Of a stretch of DNA of 45,948 nucleotides, positions 27,588 through 35,049 are shown one piece after another (the first letter of the stretch is position 1; every line of letters starts with the position of its first letter). The notes below the pieces were generated by a model, which had not been told where the DNA came from, made no database searches, and saw only the letters and a program-made list of their open reading frames with translations. The stretch comes from Planctomycetota bacterium (GTDB lineage Bacteria > Planctomycetota > Phycisphaerae > Phycisphaerales > UBA1924). The position numbers were made by a program, and so were the translations under genes. The DNA lies in NCBI GenBank assembly GCA_018242605.1, contig JAFEBP010000002.1:105597-151544 (forward strand), in the 5' to 3' direction.

Positions 27588-28298
27588 TCACACGGTGACG
27601 GCGGCGCTGTACAGCCCGTGCTTGCGGATGTACTCCGCGACCTTTGGATCGATGAACGGGGAAAGATCCGTCGTGCTCGCGGCGATCGCCGAACGGATCT
27701 GCGTCGAGGAGATCGGCGCCAGTTTGCAAGGGGCGATGCGCCGCTCCCACTGGCTCAGTTCGTGCTCGGTCCAAGCGCCCGTGGCCGCCAACTGCTCGCG
27801 CAACGCTTGACGCGTCGTCGCCGGCTCGCGGAGAATCACCAGCGGCTCGGCCTGGGCCAGCAGGTCGCGGTACCGGTGCCACTTGTGGAACGCGAGCGCC
27901 TGATCGGCGCCGATGCACAATCGGGGCGTGACGTGCTGGTACAGCAACCGGAACCGCTCGACCGTATCGATGCTGTAGCTGGGTTCGCCCCCCGTCGCGC
28001 GATCGCACTCGTCGGTCCAGATGACCGACCGCTTCAGCGAGCGCGTCGCGAGGCGGAGCATCTCGATTCGGTCGGACTGCGTCGCGACGGGCCCGCCGAT
28101 CTTGAGAGGAGAGTTCGCGGCGGGAATGAAGAGAACCCACGCCGCGGAGCCCGCCGCATCCCGAGCCGCGGTGGCGGCGGCGATGTGCCACAGGTGAGGC
28201 GGATCGAACGTGCCGCCCATGAACACCACGTCGGTGGCGGTTCGTGGAAGTACGAGCGGGGTGATCGGTTGTACGCCAGGCGGCAGTCCCGCGGTCAT
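27588..28298 (-). CDS. nadD: Nicotinate-nucleotide adenylyltransferase
   Basis: This 236-residue enzyme makes nicotinate adenine dinucleotide from NaMN and ATP in NAD synthesis. VVFMGGTFDPPHLWHI at residues 24-39 is the nucleotidyltransferase entry loop, and ISSTQIRSAI at 196-205 is the C-terminal signature. The HxGH motif reads His35-Leu-Trp-His38: both catalytic histidines are kept but the usual Gly is Trp. The ATG at 28298 gives the normal position of the loop plus a short non-conserved N-terminal tail; the open frame extends to 28400 but that part looks unconserved. Confidence 0.9.
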   Translation of the reverse strand: MTAGLPPGVQPITPLVLPRTATDVVFMGGTFDPPHLWHIAAATAARDAAGSAAWVLFIPAANSPLKIGGPVATQSDRIEMLRLATRSLKRSVIWTDECDRATGGEPSYSIDTVERFRLLYQHVTPRLCIGADQALAFHKWHRYRDLLAQAEPLVILREPATTRQALREQLAATGAWTEHELSQWERRIAPCKLAPISSTQIRSAIAASTTDLSPFIDPKVAEYIRKHGLYSAAVTV

Positions 28299-28716
28299 GA
28301 GAAATGCTAGCGATGCGGCACCCGGCGAGCTTTCGGGCAAACTCCGGGGCTTCCTTTGGTTACCGTCGCGTGATGCCGCGCGAAGACCCGCCGGACGCAA
28401 ACATGGGGCTCAAAGTATCTCGAGCCTCCCCTCCCAACGCTGGCAACTGAAGGTCACATAAACAGATTTTAAGTGGCCATTGCGGAAAAAATCAGAGTTG
28501 AAGAAGACACCAATCAGAACGCAAATGCCATGTATAGTCATAATTTAGTGATTATTGACACATATTATAAGACCTTTTTTGCTCTTGGTCCCATCACATC
28601 TGAGCATTTGTTCCGGAAACAATGAAAATACGATCATCTTGTCAAGAATCACTTGATCTGTTCCTGCGACCCGTTATGCTGATGGTGGACCCGTCTAATT
28701 CTCAGGAGACAGAGAC
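28299..28716. other. AT-rich intergenic region
   Basis: From about 28445 to 28690 the sequence is strikingly AT-rich compared with everything around it, with runs such as TTTTTT and TATTATA. It contains no gene. It provides the promoter of the exoprotein at 28717 and possibly that of nadD on the other side. A near-palindrome centred on TTCCGGAA lies at about 28613. Confidence 0.7.
28653..28680 (+). promoter_or_regulatory. Candidate housekeeping promoter for the PEP-CTERM-like protein
   Basis: TTGATC (28653-28658), a 16-base spacer, then TATGCT (28675-28680) match four of six bases in each sigma-70 box. Transcription would start near 28687. AGGAGA lies about 7 bases before the ATG at 28717. 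Confidence 0.4.
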
Positions 28717-29391
28717 ATGCTGAACAACCGAATGATCGTGGCCGCCGTTGTCGGCGGCATGGGCTTGGTCGCACCGGCGATGGCACTTGTCGCGCCGTAC
28801 ACCGAGACGTTCTCGTCCGCCGCGGCCAACTGGAGCAGCGGGAGCGTGTTCACACCGCTCAACTACGTGGGCTCGGGCGGCCCGGATGGCTCCGGTTATG
28901 GCAGCCGCGTAGTGAGTTTCGCGAACAACACGATCGCCGACACCCCGCTGCTGTTCCGCTGTCAGAGCAACTTCGGCTCCAGCGGCAACGCATTCTTCGG
29001 GAACTGGATCACGGGCGGCGTGACGGAGTTCACGTTCTCGGTGCGTCACAACGCGCCGGTGGCGATCGATTTCTTCGGGCGATTCGCCACAGGGGCCACG
29101 CCCGGCGGAGTCGCCCTGACGAGTTCCGCTGTCCAGCCCAACACGTGGACGACGTTCACGGTGCCGATCACCAACTCCTCGTTCATCTACGAGGGACCCG
29201 GGGTTGACTTCAGCATCTTCACCAACATCAACCGCATCCAGGTGGGTGTGCTGATGAACAACGACATCGTCGGCGCGGCCGGACCGTTCAGCTTCGACAT
29301 CGACAACGTGGGCATCACCCCCGCGCCCGCTTCCGCGGCGTTGGCCATCGGTGGAATTGGTGCCGCGGGCCTGCGCCGCCGTCGCCGCTGA
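28717..29391 (+). CDS. Secreted protein with PEP-CTERM-like sorting tail
   Basis: This 224-residue protein has a signal peptide (about residues 1-23, cleavage after AMA). A beta-rich middle follows, carrying Asn/Ser/Gly-rich segments like other surface or matrix proteins. The C-terminus is ITPAPASAALAIGGIGAAGLRRRRR: a PAPA motif, a short hydrophobic helix and an Arg cluster. This is the layout of PEP-CTERM-type signals, which direct sorting and processing by an exosortase. The body is not a domain I recognise. It has a strong ribosome-binding site, an AT-rich promoter region and a strong terminator, suggesting high expression as a single-gene unit. Confidence 0.75.
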   Translation: MLNNRMIVAAVVGGMGLVAPAMALVAPYTETFSSAAANWSSGSVFTPLNYVGSGGPDGSGYGSRVVSFANNTIADTPLLFRCQSNFGSSGNAFFGNWITGGVTEFTFSVRHNAPVAIDFFGRFATGATPGGVALTSSAVQPNTWTTFTVPITNSSFIYEGPGVDFSIFTNINRIQVGVLMNNDIVGAAGPFSFDIDNVGITPAPASAALAIGGIGAAGLRRRRR

Positions 29392-29420
29392 TGACATGAA
29401 CCAGTTCGAGCGTTCGGGCC

Positions 29421-29455
29421 CGCCCGCGGCGAACACGCCGCGGGCGTGTCTTTTT
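29421..29455 (+). terminator. Rho-independent terminator
   Basis: A perfect 11-bp stem CGCCCGCGGCG / CGCCGCGGGCG with loop AACA is followed by TTTTT at 29451-29455. It lies 30 bases after the stop of the secreted protein. Confidence 0.9.
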
Positions 29456-29526
29456 GTGCCCGGGGTCAGCTCGCCCGCTGCCGCCTCCCGAGCGAGCGCG
29501 TTCATGCCCGCCGCCGCGTGCGAGGC

Positions 29527-29563
29527 TAGAATAACGACCCCACCCGGATCACCGATCCGGGTG
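29527..29563 (+). promoter_or_regulatory. tRNA-Glu leader: candidate -10 box and 5' hairpin
   Basis: TAGAAT at 29527-29532 resembles a -10 box, without a convincing -35. It is followed by a perfect 10-bp stem (CACCCGGATC at 29541-29550, GATCCGGGTG at 29554-29563) that would sit in the precursor just before the mature tRNA 5' end at 29570. Confidence 0.4.
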
Positions 29564-29569
29564 GGTGTT

Positions 29570-29644
29570 GGCCCCGTCGTCTAGCCTGGTCCAGGACACC
29601 ACCCTTTCACGGTGGTGACATGGGTTCGAATCCCATCGGGGTCA
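29570..29644 (+). tRNA. tRNA-Glu (anticodon UUC)
   Basis: The cloverleaf is complete. The acceptor arm GGCCCCG pairs with CGGGGTC (one G-T pair). The anticodon stem is CCACC/GGTGG with loop CTTTCAC, giving anticodon TTC at 29606-29608. The T arm is ATGGG-TTCGAAT-CCCAT, and the discriminator base is A. CCA is not encoded. The integrase gene on the opposite strand ends inside this gene, so it is the integration site of the element to the right. Confidence 0.97.
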
Positions 29645-30911
29645 CTTGCCCGTTTCGCGTCGAGTCGCAAGAGGTCGCAGCATCTCGCGTAACTCCGCAC
29701 GGGGCCAAGACTTGCGCGCCGTTTTGCGATTCGTTGCGACGCCCCGCGGCTGCGTGCTGCGCCGGAATCTGCGCCGCCTGTGCGCCGGAATCTGCGCCGC
29801 TTTTGGCCTCGCCTTGCACCGCCTTCTCGAAGTCGGAGTCTCGGACCGACAAGTAGTGAGCCCGCGCGACCGCGGGGGAGTTGCCCATCCACGCGCAGAC
29901 GACGTGGGTTGGGTGGCGCTCCTCGAGTTCGGTCTGGCAGGAACTCCTCAGGTTGTGAAACACCTTCGGCCAGACCCGCACGCCCGCGCGCTTCATGAAC
30001 CGCAGCAGCTGCGTCCGTAGGTTGCAGTTGCGTTGCCGGTACCGCGTGATGACAAATTCGTGGCCGGGCTCCGCCTGATCGAAGACCTCCTGCAGGAGAG
30101 GGCGAAGCTCGGGGAAAATCGGCACCTCCCGCCATTCCCCTCCGGGGTTGCCCTCGGTCTTCGGGCTCGTCACGCGCATCCGCCCCCGGTCCCAGTCGAT
30201 ATCCCCCCAGCGCAGCAGAAGGTGCTCGCTCGGGCACCGCAGGCCCGCGAAGCGAGAGAGGCCGAACAGGAGACGCCACTGGGCGTCCGGGCACGCCGCC
30301 AGGACCTTCTCCGCGTCGGCGCGGGTGACGAAGTACATCCTCGCCCGGTTGGTCTGGCAACCCCCCTTCACGCCCGCCAACGGGTTCTCGGCGAGCATCT
30401 TCCACTTGATGCCCTGACCGAACATCTGGCGGGCGGTCTTGACTCGCTTGGAGACCGTTGCGTCGGCCAATCCCTGCTCCCGCATCCATTGCCGCCATTG
30501 GTCTCCCTGCAGCGGCGTGATGGCCGTGACCAAGTGCCCGGCCCCGAAGTACTCCTCGAGGCACCGGCGGGTCTGGTTGTAGACGACCGCGGTCTGGGGC
30601 TTCACGTCGAGGGTTGCGAAGAACTCGTCGAGGAGCCGTCCCAGCGTGGCGTGGGTCTGCTCCCGCGAAGGCAGCAGCCCGGTCCGGGCGATACGCGCGT
30701 GGAACTTGTCGTCCAGCCCCGCGACCCACCGCGCCGTCTCCGGGTCCAAACTGCCGGAGATGCGGGCGACAACCAGTGATTCGATTCGGAGCTTGATGCG
30801 TTCCGCGGCGTGCACGTCCATCTTGCCCAGGCGGATCGTCGGCCGATACCCCTTGCGCACCTGCACCTGCACGCGCTTCGTGCCGTCGGGATCTCGAATC
30901 AACGTCGCCAC
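29607..30911 (-). CDS. Tyrosine site-specific integrase
   Basis: This 434-residue tyrosine recombinase has a SAM-like core-binding domain (about residues 85-180) and a catalytic domain with Arg225 (FAGLRCPSE), Lys251, His319-x-x-Arg322 (HNLRSS) and nucleophile Tyr353 (AHYLSV). It starts at a GTG with AGGAG 9 bases upstream. The last eleven residues (TPMGFEPMSPP) and the stop codon are read from the antisense strand of the tRNA-Glu 3' half, and the TGA lies in the anticodon loop. The C-terminus is thus encoded by the attachment site. It would excise and integrate the element at this tRNA. Confidence 0.93.
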   Translation of the reverse strand: MATLIRDPDGTKRVQVQVRKGYRPTIRLGKMDVHAAERIKLRIESLVVARISGSLDPETARWVAGLDDKFHARIARTGLLPSREQTHATLGRLLDEFFATLDVKPQTAVVYNQTRRCLEEYFGAGHLVTAITPLQGDQWRQWMREQGLADATVSKRVKTARQMFGQGIKWKMLAENPLAGVKGGCQTNRARMYFVTRADAEKVLAACPDAQWRLLFGLSRFAGLRCPSEHLLLRWGDIDWDRGRMRVTSPKTEGNPGGEWREVPIFPELRPLLQEVFDQAEPGHEFVITRYRQRNCNLRTQLLRFMKRAGVRVWPKVFHNLRSSCQTELEERHPTHVVCAWMGNSPAVARAHYLSVRDSDFEKAVQGEAKSGADSGAQAAQIPAQHAAAGRRNESQNGAQVLAPCGVTRDAATSCDSTRNGQVTPMGFEPMSPP

Positions 30912-31036
30912 CGAACAATGCTCCTGAACGCCAAATCCACCGCACCAACCACGCTCAACATCTCGGACAACGCTCGGACCTTACTGAGGGGCCCCCGCGA
31001 ACGCAAGGGCCGAGTCCCCGCCGATTGGATGTTCTT

Positions 31037-31294
31037 CTACGGCGTCTTCTCGACACCGTCGGCGGGGCGCGTTCCCAACCGCTCGCGCTTCAGAATCCAC
31101 TCCCGCAGCGACGCCACGCTGTACAGCACACGCCGGTGAATGCGGATGTGAGGGATGTCGCCCGCCTTCGTGAGCGCCCAGAGGGTGCGTGCGGACACGG
31201 ACAGCATCTCCGCGGCGACGGTCGCGTTCACCAGCAAGGGCTCCGGCGACGGTGCCGCCGACGACGCGCCGGTGACATGGGTGTGGTTAAGCAC
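31037..31294 (-). CDS. Excisionase-like helix-turn-helix protein
   Basis: This 85-residue protein has a winged-helix/MerR-type DNA-binding domain of the excisionase kind: LLVNATVAAEMLSVSARTLWALTKAGDIPHIRIHRRVLYSVASLREWI (about residues 19-67). Such proteins bend att DNA and set the direction of recombination. The GTG at 31294 has AAGGAGG 7 bases upstream. It overlaps the end of the preceding gene by 8 bases and is the last gene of the coupled operon, 125 bases before the integrase start, where an excisionase is expected. Confidence 0.8.
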   Translation of the reverse strand: MLNHTHVTGASSAAPSPEPLLVNATVAAEMLSVSARTLWALTKAGDIPHIRIHRRVLYSVASLREWILKRERLGTRPADGVEKTP

Positions 31295-31724
31295 GGTTCG
31301 CCTCCTTGACGATGCCACGCCAACGCTGCTGTTCGGTCGGGCCCAGCATGTGCCATGTGAGGCGCCCCCACCGCAGGTCCACGCCGAATGGATCGGCGTA
31401 GTGTGCCTCGGCGGCGCGGCACGCTGGGCCGTCGGGGTCATCGGGGCCAAGGCGGGGGGCCGCGTCGTAGCCCTGGTGGGGGTTCCCGGGGCACCGGGGC
31501 AGCACTGCTGATTCCCCAGTGATTTGTGGAGTTTTGTTGCCCCGAATGCCTTGGGGCAGCGCTGGGGCAGCGGGAGCAGCCAGCGGCTGGTTGGAATCGG
31601 ACCCGGCATTGCTGCCCCGGGGCTGCCCCGAATGCCCCGGGGTCGCTAGTTCCCAGCATTTCTCGATGAAACTGCACTGCTGCCCCGACAGCCCGGGGAA
31701 GTCCGGCGGCGTAACTTCGCTCAT
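31287..31724 (-). CDS. Unknown Pro/Gly-rich protein of the element operon
   Basis: This 145-residue protein starts at an ATG that overlaps the stop of the ATPase gene (ATGA), so translation is coupled. The middle is Pro/Ala/Gly-rich and derives from clustered GGGGCAGC/GCTGCCCC repeats. The C-terminal 40 residues (DPFGVDLRWGRLTWHMLGPTEQQRWRG region) look like a small conserved folded part. No known domain is recognised. Its position between a P-loop ATPase and an excisionase-like gene suggests a role in replication or mobilisation of the element. Confidence 0.6.
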   Translation of the reverse strand: MSEVTPPDFPGLSGQQCSFIEKCWELATPGHSGQPRGSNAGSDSNQPLAAPAAPALPQGIRGNKTPQITGESAVLPRCPGNPHQGYDAAPRLGPDDPDGPACRAAEAHYADPFGVDLRWGRLTWHMLGPTEQQRWRGIVKEANRA

Positions 31725-33292
31725 AGTGTCCCCTCGATTTCTTTGACCGTCGGAAGCTGTGCGGTCCCGCTCCGGGGAATGTCCCCGACGATCTGCCAAC
31801 GGGCTGGCTTCGAGCCCCGCGGAGCGTCTGTACAGGAAACGACGCCCGCCTCGGCGAGGACGCCGAGGTACTCGTTCACCTTTCCCTTGTGATTAAGAAC
31901 TCCGTCCTGGGCTTTGGCCTCGTTGGAGTCGAACACCCGGCCGTTGAAGTTGGCATCGAGACGCTCTGCGAACGCGACAACGGCTTTGGGAAGCTGATTC
32001 CCAAGTGCCACTCCCATCGGTCCCTCGAGGAGGCGTCGGGCGATCACGTAATCACTGATCTGAGCGTGAATGACATCACCGTGGCGGAGCGGTGCCGGGG
32101 AGCGCTGCCGCTGGTGCAGCAGCGCCACGGCGCTGATCATGCCGAAGATCATGGGCTGAGCCCGGCGTGCTTCAAGCCTGTGGCTCGGGAGAAGTTGAGC
32201 GATCCGGCTGGCGAAGGGGATCACGACTCTCACGCGGCGGAGCAGCCGCTGAAGGGCGTGGTGTCGGGCCGGCGCATCAGTGCCAGCCACTCCCTCGCTG
32301 CTGGCCCGCGCCGCTTGTGCTTTCAGGATGTTCCGCGTCTGCGCTTTCGACTCATCGGTCGTCAGCGACAGGCAGCGGTTCATGTCCTCGTCAAACACCT
32401 TGGCAACCGTGGTGCTCTCGATGTACGCGATCGGACCGAACTGGTGAATCAAACGCGATTGCATTTCTCCATCCGAGCCCCTGATCGCCACGAGCTTGCT
32501 GACTTCGCCTCGCTCCAACAACTCACGGATGCAGCGGGTCGCTTCCGCCCTTTCATCGTCGGGCAATCTGGATCGTTCACCGGCGATGACGTAGCGGTGC
32601 ATGAGCCAACCGGGCTGGGCGTAGTACAAAGCGTTCGGGGTGATGTCCGTCGCCACGATGAGCGTCTCACTCGGAAACAGCAGAGATATCTTCGTCGGTA
32701 CGTAGGATTTGCCGGAGGAGGTGACCCCCTGGACAATGGCCGCCATCGGCTTCGGCAGCAACCGGCTGACCCCCATCAGGTACACCGTCAGAGCCAGCTC
32801 GGACTCCCCGACCACACCAACGTCAGCAATGTCATTGACGATGCGGTCGATGAGGCGAGGGTCTTGAAGCATGGCCTCCGCGTCCTCGAGAACATCCGAA
32901 TCGGTGGCCTCCAAGAGCTTTTCTGTCTCTGCGTCGAACTTGGCCAGTAACGCCGCGCGGTCGTTCGTCGGTGAGGCGGAATCAAGATTGGTGGGCTTGT
33001 CCGAAGCGTGGATGTTGGCGGCCTTCAACGCGAGTTCCGAAACCAACTCATCGACGTTGACATTCGGAAACCGAGTCCTCACCGCCTCGCAAAACTCGCC
33101 GACAGCCTTTTGGCGAGCGATGTTGAACGTATCGGTAAAGGGAACTCCACCCGGCACGGAGTAGGTGACGCGGGCCTTGCCGTTCTTGTCCAGAATGGAG
33201 CATTTGAGACCGCACTTGGAGCTAGACTCGGGCTCCGGCGGGCCGATGGGCGACGCATGATTCTCCAATTTACCGAGAGGATCAGTAGTCAT
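31721..33292 (-). CDS. P-loop ATPase of the integrative element
   Basis: This 523-residue protein has a Walker A motif GVTSSGKS at residues 189-196. ETLIVATDITPNALYY and then GSDGEMQSRLIHQFGPIAYIESTT follow in the ATPase core. The last 150 residues carry a helical region and a possible winged-helix end (GKVNEYLGVLAEAGVVSC). It resembles ATP-binding proteins found next to integrases in bacterial elements, which probably act in replication. Primase or helicase activity cannot be assigned from sequence alone. The ATG at 33292 overlaps the preceding stop (ATGA), and its stop overlaps the next start. Confidence 0.7.
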   Translation of the reverse strand: MTTDPLGKLENHASPIGPPEPESSSKCGLKCSILDKNGKARVTYSVPGGVPFTDTFNIARQKAVGEFCEAVRTRFPNVNVDELVSELALKAANIHASDKPTNLDSASPTNDRAALLAKFDAETEKLLEATDSDVLEDAEAMLQDPRLIDRIVNDIADVGVVGESELALTVYLMGVSRLLPKPMAAIVQGVTSSGKSYVPTKISLLFPSETLIVATDITPNALYYAQPGWLMHRYVIAGERSRLPDDERAEATRCIRELLERGEVSKLVAIRGSDGEMQSRLIHQFGPIAYIESTTVAKVFDEDMNRCLSLTTDESKAQTRNILKAQAARASSEGVAGTDAPARHHALQRLLRRVRVVIPFASRIAQLLPSHRLEARRAQPMIFGMISAVALLHQRQRSPAPLRHGDVIHAQISDYVIARRLLEGPMGVALGNQLPKAVVAFAERLDANFNGRVFDSNEAKAQDGVLNHKGKVNEYLGVLAEAGVVSCTDAPRGSKPARWQIVGDIPRSGTAQLPTVKEIEGTL

Positions 33293-33819
33293 GGCAATGA
33301 AGCTCCAATCGCCAAACCTGGTGTCGGCAGATCTAGTTCTGCAAGGGTGATCCAAGTGCGCAGGCACTTTGAAATGCACCACAGCGGTTTGCCCTGCTGG
33401 ATCTGACGGGCGGCATGAATCAGAAGCTGTGGCAACCACGCGCGGGCAAGTGCGGCAGCGCCGCGGCGCACGTCGGAGACAGCGTGGCGATCCACCGCAC
33501 CGTCGGGCGACGCCAGCAGTATTTCGATGTGGAGCTGCAGTTGGCGAAAAACTTCGGGGGCCCCGATCGCCTGCAAGGCCACGCGCTCGAAGTCGTCGGG
33601 GGCGACCATGGCGGAGCGAAACGCATCATGCAGGCACGGGCACGTGAAGATCTGGAGGCCGACGCCCAGCGACTTGAACTCCTGCCGTGCGAGATCCGAC
33701 ACCATGATTGCGGCGGCGATGGTGAATTCCCAGAAGGAAGGGATCACCGGATGGGGGCTGGCGCTCCGGGGACGGCGCGACGCCTCGGGCAGCGTGCATG
33801 TGGGCGAGGCGACGCTCAC
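33289..33819 (-). CDS. Unknown protein of the element operon
   Basis: This 176-residue protein begins with a GTG overlapping the previous stop (GTGA) and ends overlapping the ATPase start (ATGA). It is largely helical by composition, with no signal peptide and no domain I recognise. Cysteines occur at a CPCLHD segment and in PLWCISKC. Coupling to the ATPase implies that the two products work together. Confidence 0.6.
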   Translation of the reverse strand: MSVASPTCTLPEASRRPRSASPHPVIPSFWEFTIAAAIMVSDLARQEFKSLGVGLQIFTCPCLHDAFRSAMVAPDDFERVALQAIGAPEVFRQLQLHIEILLASPDGAVDRHAVSDVRRGAAALARAWLPQLLIHAARQIQQGKPLWCISKCLRTWITLAELDLPTPGLAIGASLP

Positions 33820-34058
33820 TGGTCACCGCCCTCGGCCGCCGCGTTTGCCTTCGGCAGCGGGCCGGCGCGACCATCGAGCGTGGTGCGGGCGGCAAGGACA
33901 CGGGTGACCTCGTCAATATTGACAAGCACACGACCGCTCGCACGCAGTGACGGAATGCGATCGCCTTTGGCCTCACGCTCCAGCCATGCCAACGGAACGC
34001 CTAAGACTCGCGCGGCCTTGCGAATGGATTCGTATTTTGGATAGATCTTCTGGTCCAT
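33816..34058 (-). CDS. Small DNA-binding protein, first gene of the element operon
   Basis: This 80-residue protein has an N-terminal helix-turn-helix (YESIRKAARVLGVPLAWLEREAKGDRIPSLRASGRVLVNIDEVTRVL) of the excisionase/AlpA kind. A flexible Gly/Ala-rich tail follows. The ATG at 34058 has no ribosome-binding site; instead an 18-bp perfect palindrome lies directly before it. It is followed by four overlapping genes. It is a plausible regulator of its own operon, acting on the palindromes and decamers at 34060-34144. Confidence 0.7.
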   Translation of the reverse strand: MDQKIYPKYESIRKAARVLGVPLAWLEREAKGDRIPSLRASGRVLVNIDEVTRVLAARTTLDGRAGPLPKANAAAEGGDQ

Positions 34059-34059
34059 G

Positions 34060-34077
34060 GAGCAATCAGGATTGCTC
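34060..34077. promoter_or_regulatory. Perfect palindrome adjoining the operon start codon
   Basis: GAGCAATC-AG-GATTGCTC has two 8-bp arms and ends one base from the ATG of the leftward gene at 34058. As DNA it is a candidate operator. As RNA it would form a hairpin where a ribosome-binding site should be. Confidence 0.6.
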
Positions 34078-34098
34078 GCCGAACCAAGAAAGAAAGTG

Positions 34099-34112
34099 CA
34101 TCAGGCCTGATG
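34099..34112. promoter_or_regulatory. 14-bp perfect palindrome
   Basis: CATCAGGCCTGATG is fully symmetrical. It lies 40 bases upstream of the operon start and 2 bases from the decamer array. Confidence 0.5.
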
Positions 34113-34114
34113 TG

Positions 34115-34144
34115 TTGTTTGGTGTCGTTTGGTGTTGTTTGGTG
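34115..34144. repeat. Three phased decamer direct repeats
   Basis: TTGTTTGGTG, TCGTTTGGTG and TTGTTTGGTG follow each other without gaps, one helical turn apart. They lie upstream of the leftward five-gene operon and just after the stop of the gene at 34180. They look like an iteron or a cooperative operator array. Confidence 0.65.
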
Positions 34145-34179
34145 TATTTGCCATTGAATCGCCCCAAAACTCGCGCCAA

Positions 34180-35049
34180 CTATGACCGCATCTTTTTCGC
34201 GGCAGAAATCAGGATGTACTTGTAGTGCTCCCACAAATTGCAGACATCTCCCAAGCGGTACGTGTACCTCTTGCCATTCTGCTTTGCCACCAATCGTCCA
34301 TCAGTTCTCGCGCGGTTGAGCAAGTTGGGGTACAGGCCCCCATCGGTCGCACGGTCATACCAACTTGAGGGCAGCCACAACTGCAACATTTCACGGGATT
34401 CTTGCGCGATCGCATCTTCCGGATTGGGCAAATTCGCGTGCTGACGATTCACCGCTGTGAAAGTAGCGAACGCCGTATTGAACCACTCCGCCAAGGCCTC
34501 CAACTTGACAACATGTTCAATGGCCGTGAACATCGGATCTGTGAGAGCCATCTCCAGCATTAGGCACGGGCTTGATACCTCGTCCAGTTTCATGCTCAGT
34601 TCGGTCGTCTTCATCAGAGTACCGGGAGATAGCGCCTTGTTTAGGATGGCCCCGCCTCCTGTCGAGACTGCGGCCTGGGCCCGATCGGCAGAGTCGCGGA
34701 TGCGACTGATAACCATGCCAATCGCCGCGAGGTACTCAGCGCTTTCCTCAACCTTGGGCTGGCGCGGGGGTGTGTTGAAGCATTCCCGCCCTAAAGCGTC
34801 TGCCTCCTCGATCTTGCCTTGGGCGATAAGTGCATCCATTTGGAGCGAGAGTGATTTCAGGGTGCGCATTTCCTGCTCGTGATAAGCGCGCTCCTTGGAC
34901 TCGCGGGACTCGGCGAATTGACGCAGCGCATGCACTCCTGAGAGGCAGGCGTTGAGGTTAATGAACGCGAAGAGCAACTCCATTGACGGGGTATCGCCAC
35001 GCCGAGGTCCGCCGTTTGAGGTCTCCTTCGCCGCTGCGGTTGGTACCAT
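34180..35049 (-). CDS. Unknown protein with coiled-coil segment
   Basis: This 289-residue protein starts at an ATG with AAGGAG 9 bases upstream; a GTG two codons earlier is less likely. Residues about 43-95 are charged and heptad-like (RESKERAYHEQEMRTLKSLSLQMDALIAQGK region), suggesting a coiled coil. The rest is helical, with a C-terminal domain that could bind DNA (DRATDGGLYPNLLNRARTDGRLVAKQNGKRY). I do not recognise the family. It stands alone between the regulatory array and the 0.9 kb non-coding region. Confidence 0.6.
   Translation of the reverse strand: MVPTAAAKETSNGGPRRGDTPSMELLFAFINLNACLSGVHALRQFAESRESKERAYHEQEMRTLKSLSLQMDALIAQGKIEEADALGRECFNTPPRQPKVEESAEYLAAIGMVISRIRDSADRAQAAVSTGGGAILNKALSPGTLMKTTELSMKLDEVSSPCLMLEMALTDPMFTAIEHVVKLEALAEWFNTAFATFTAVNRQHANLPNPEDAIAQESREMLQLWLPSSWYDRATDGGLYPNLLNRARTDGRLVAKQNGKRYTYRLGDVCNLWEHYKYILISAAKKMRS

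Noticed and set aside
29581..30948. Leftward 455-codon frame over the integrase in another phase
   Set aside because: No recombinase motifs in this phase. The frame ending at 29607 has all catalytic residues.
34115..34144. Possible CRISPR array
   Set aside because: Three gapless decamers without spacers are not a CRISPR array, and no cas gene is present.
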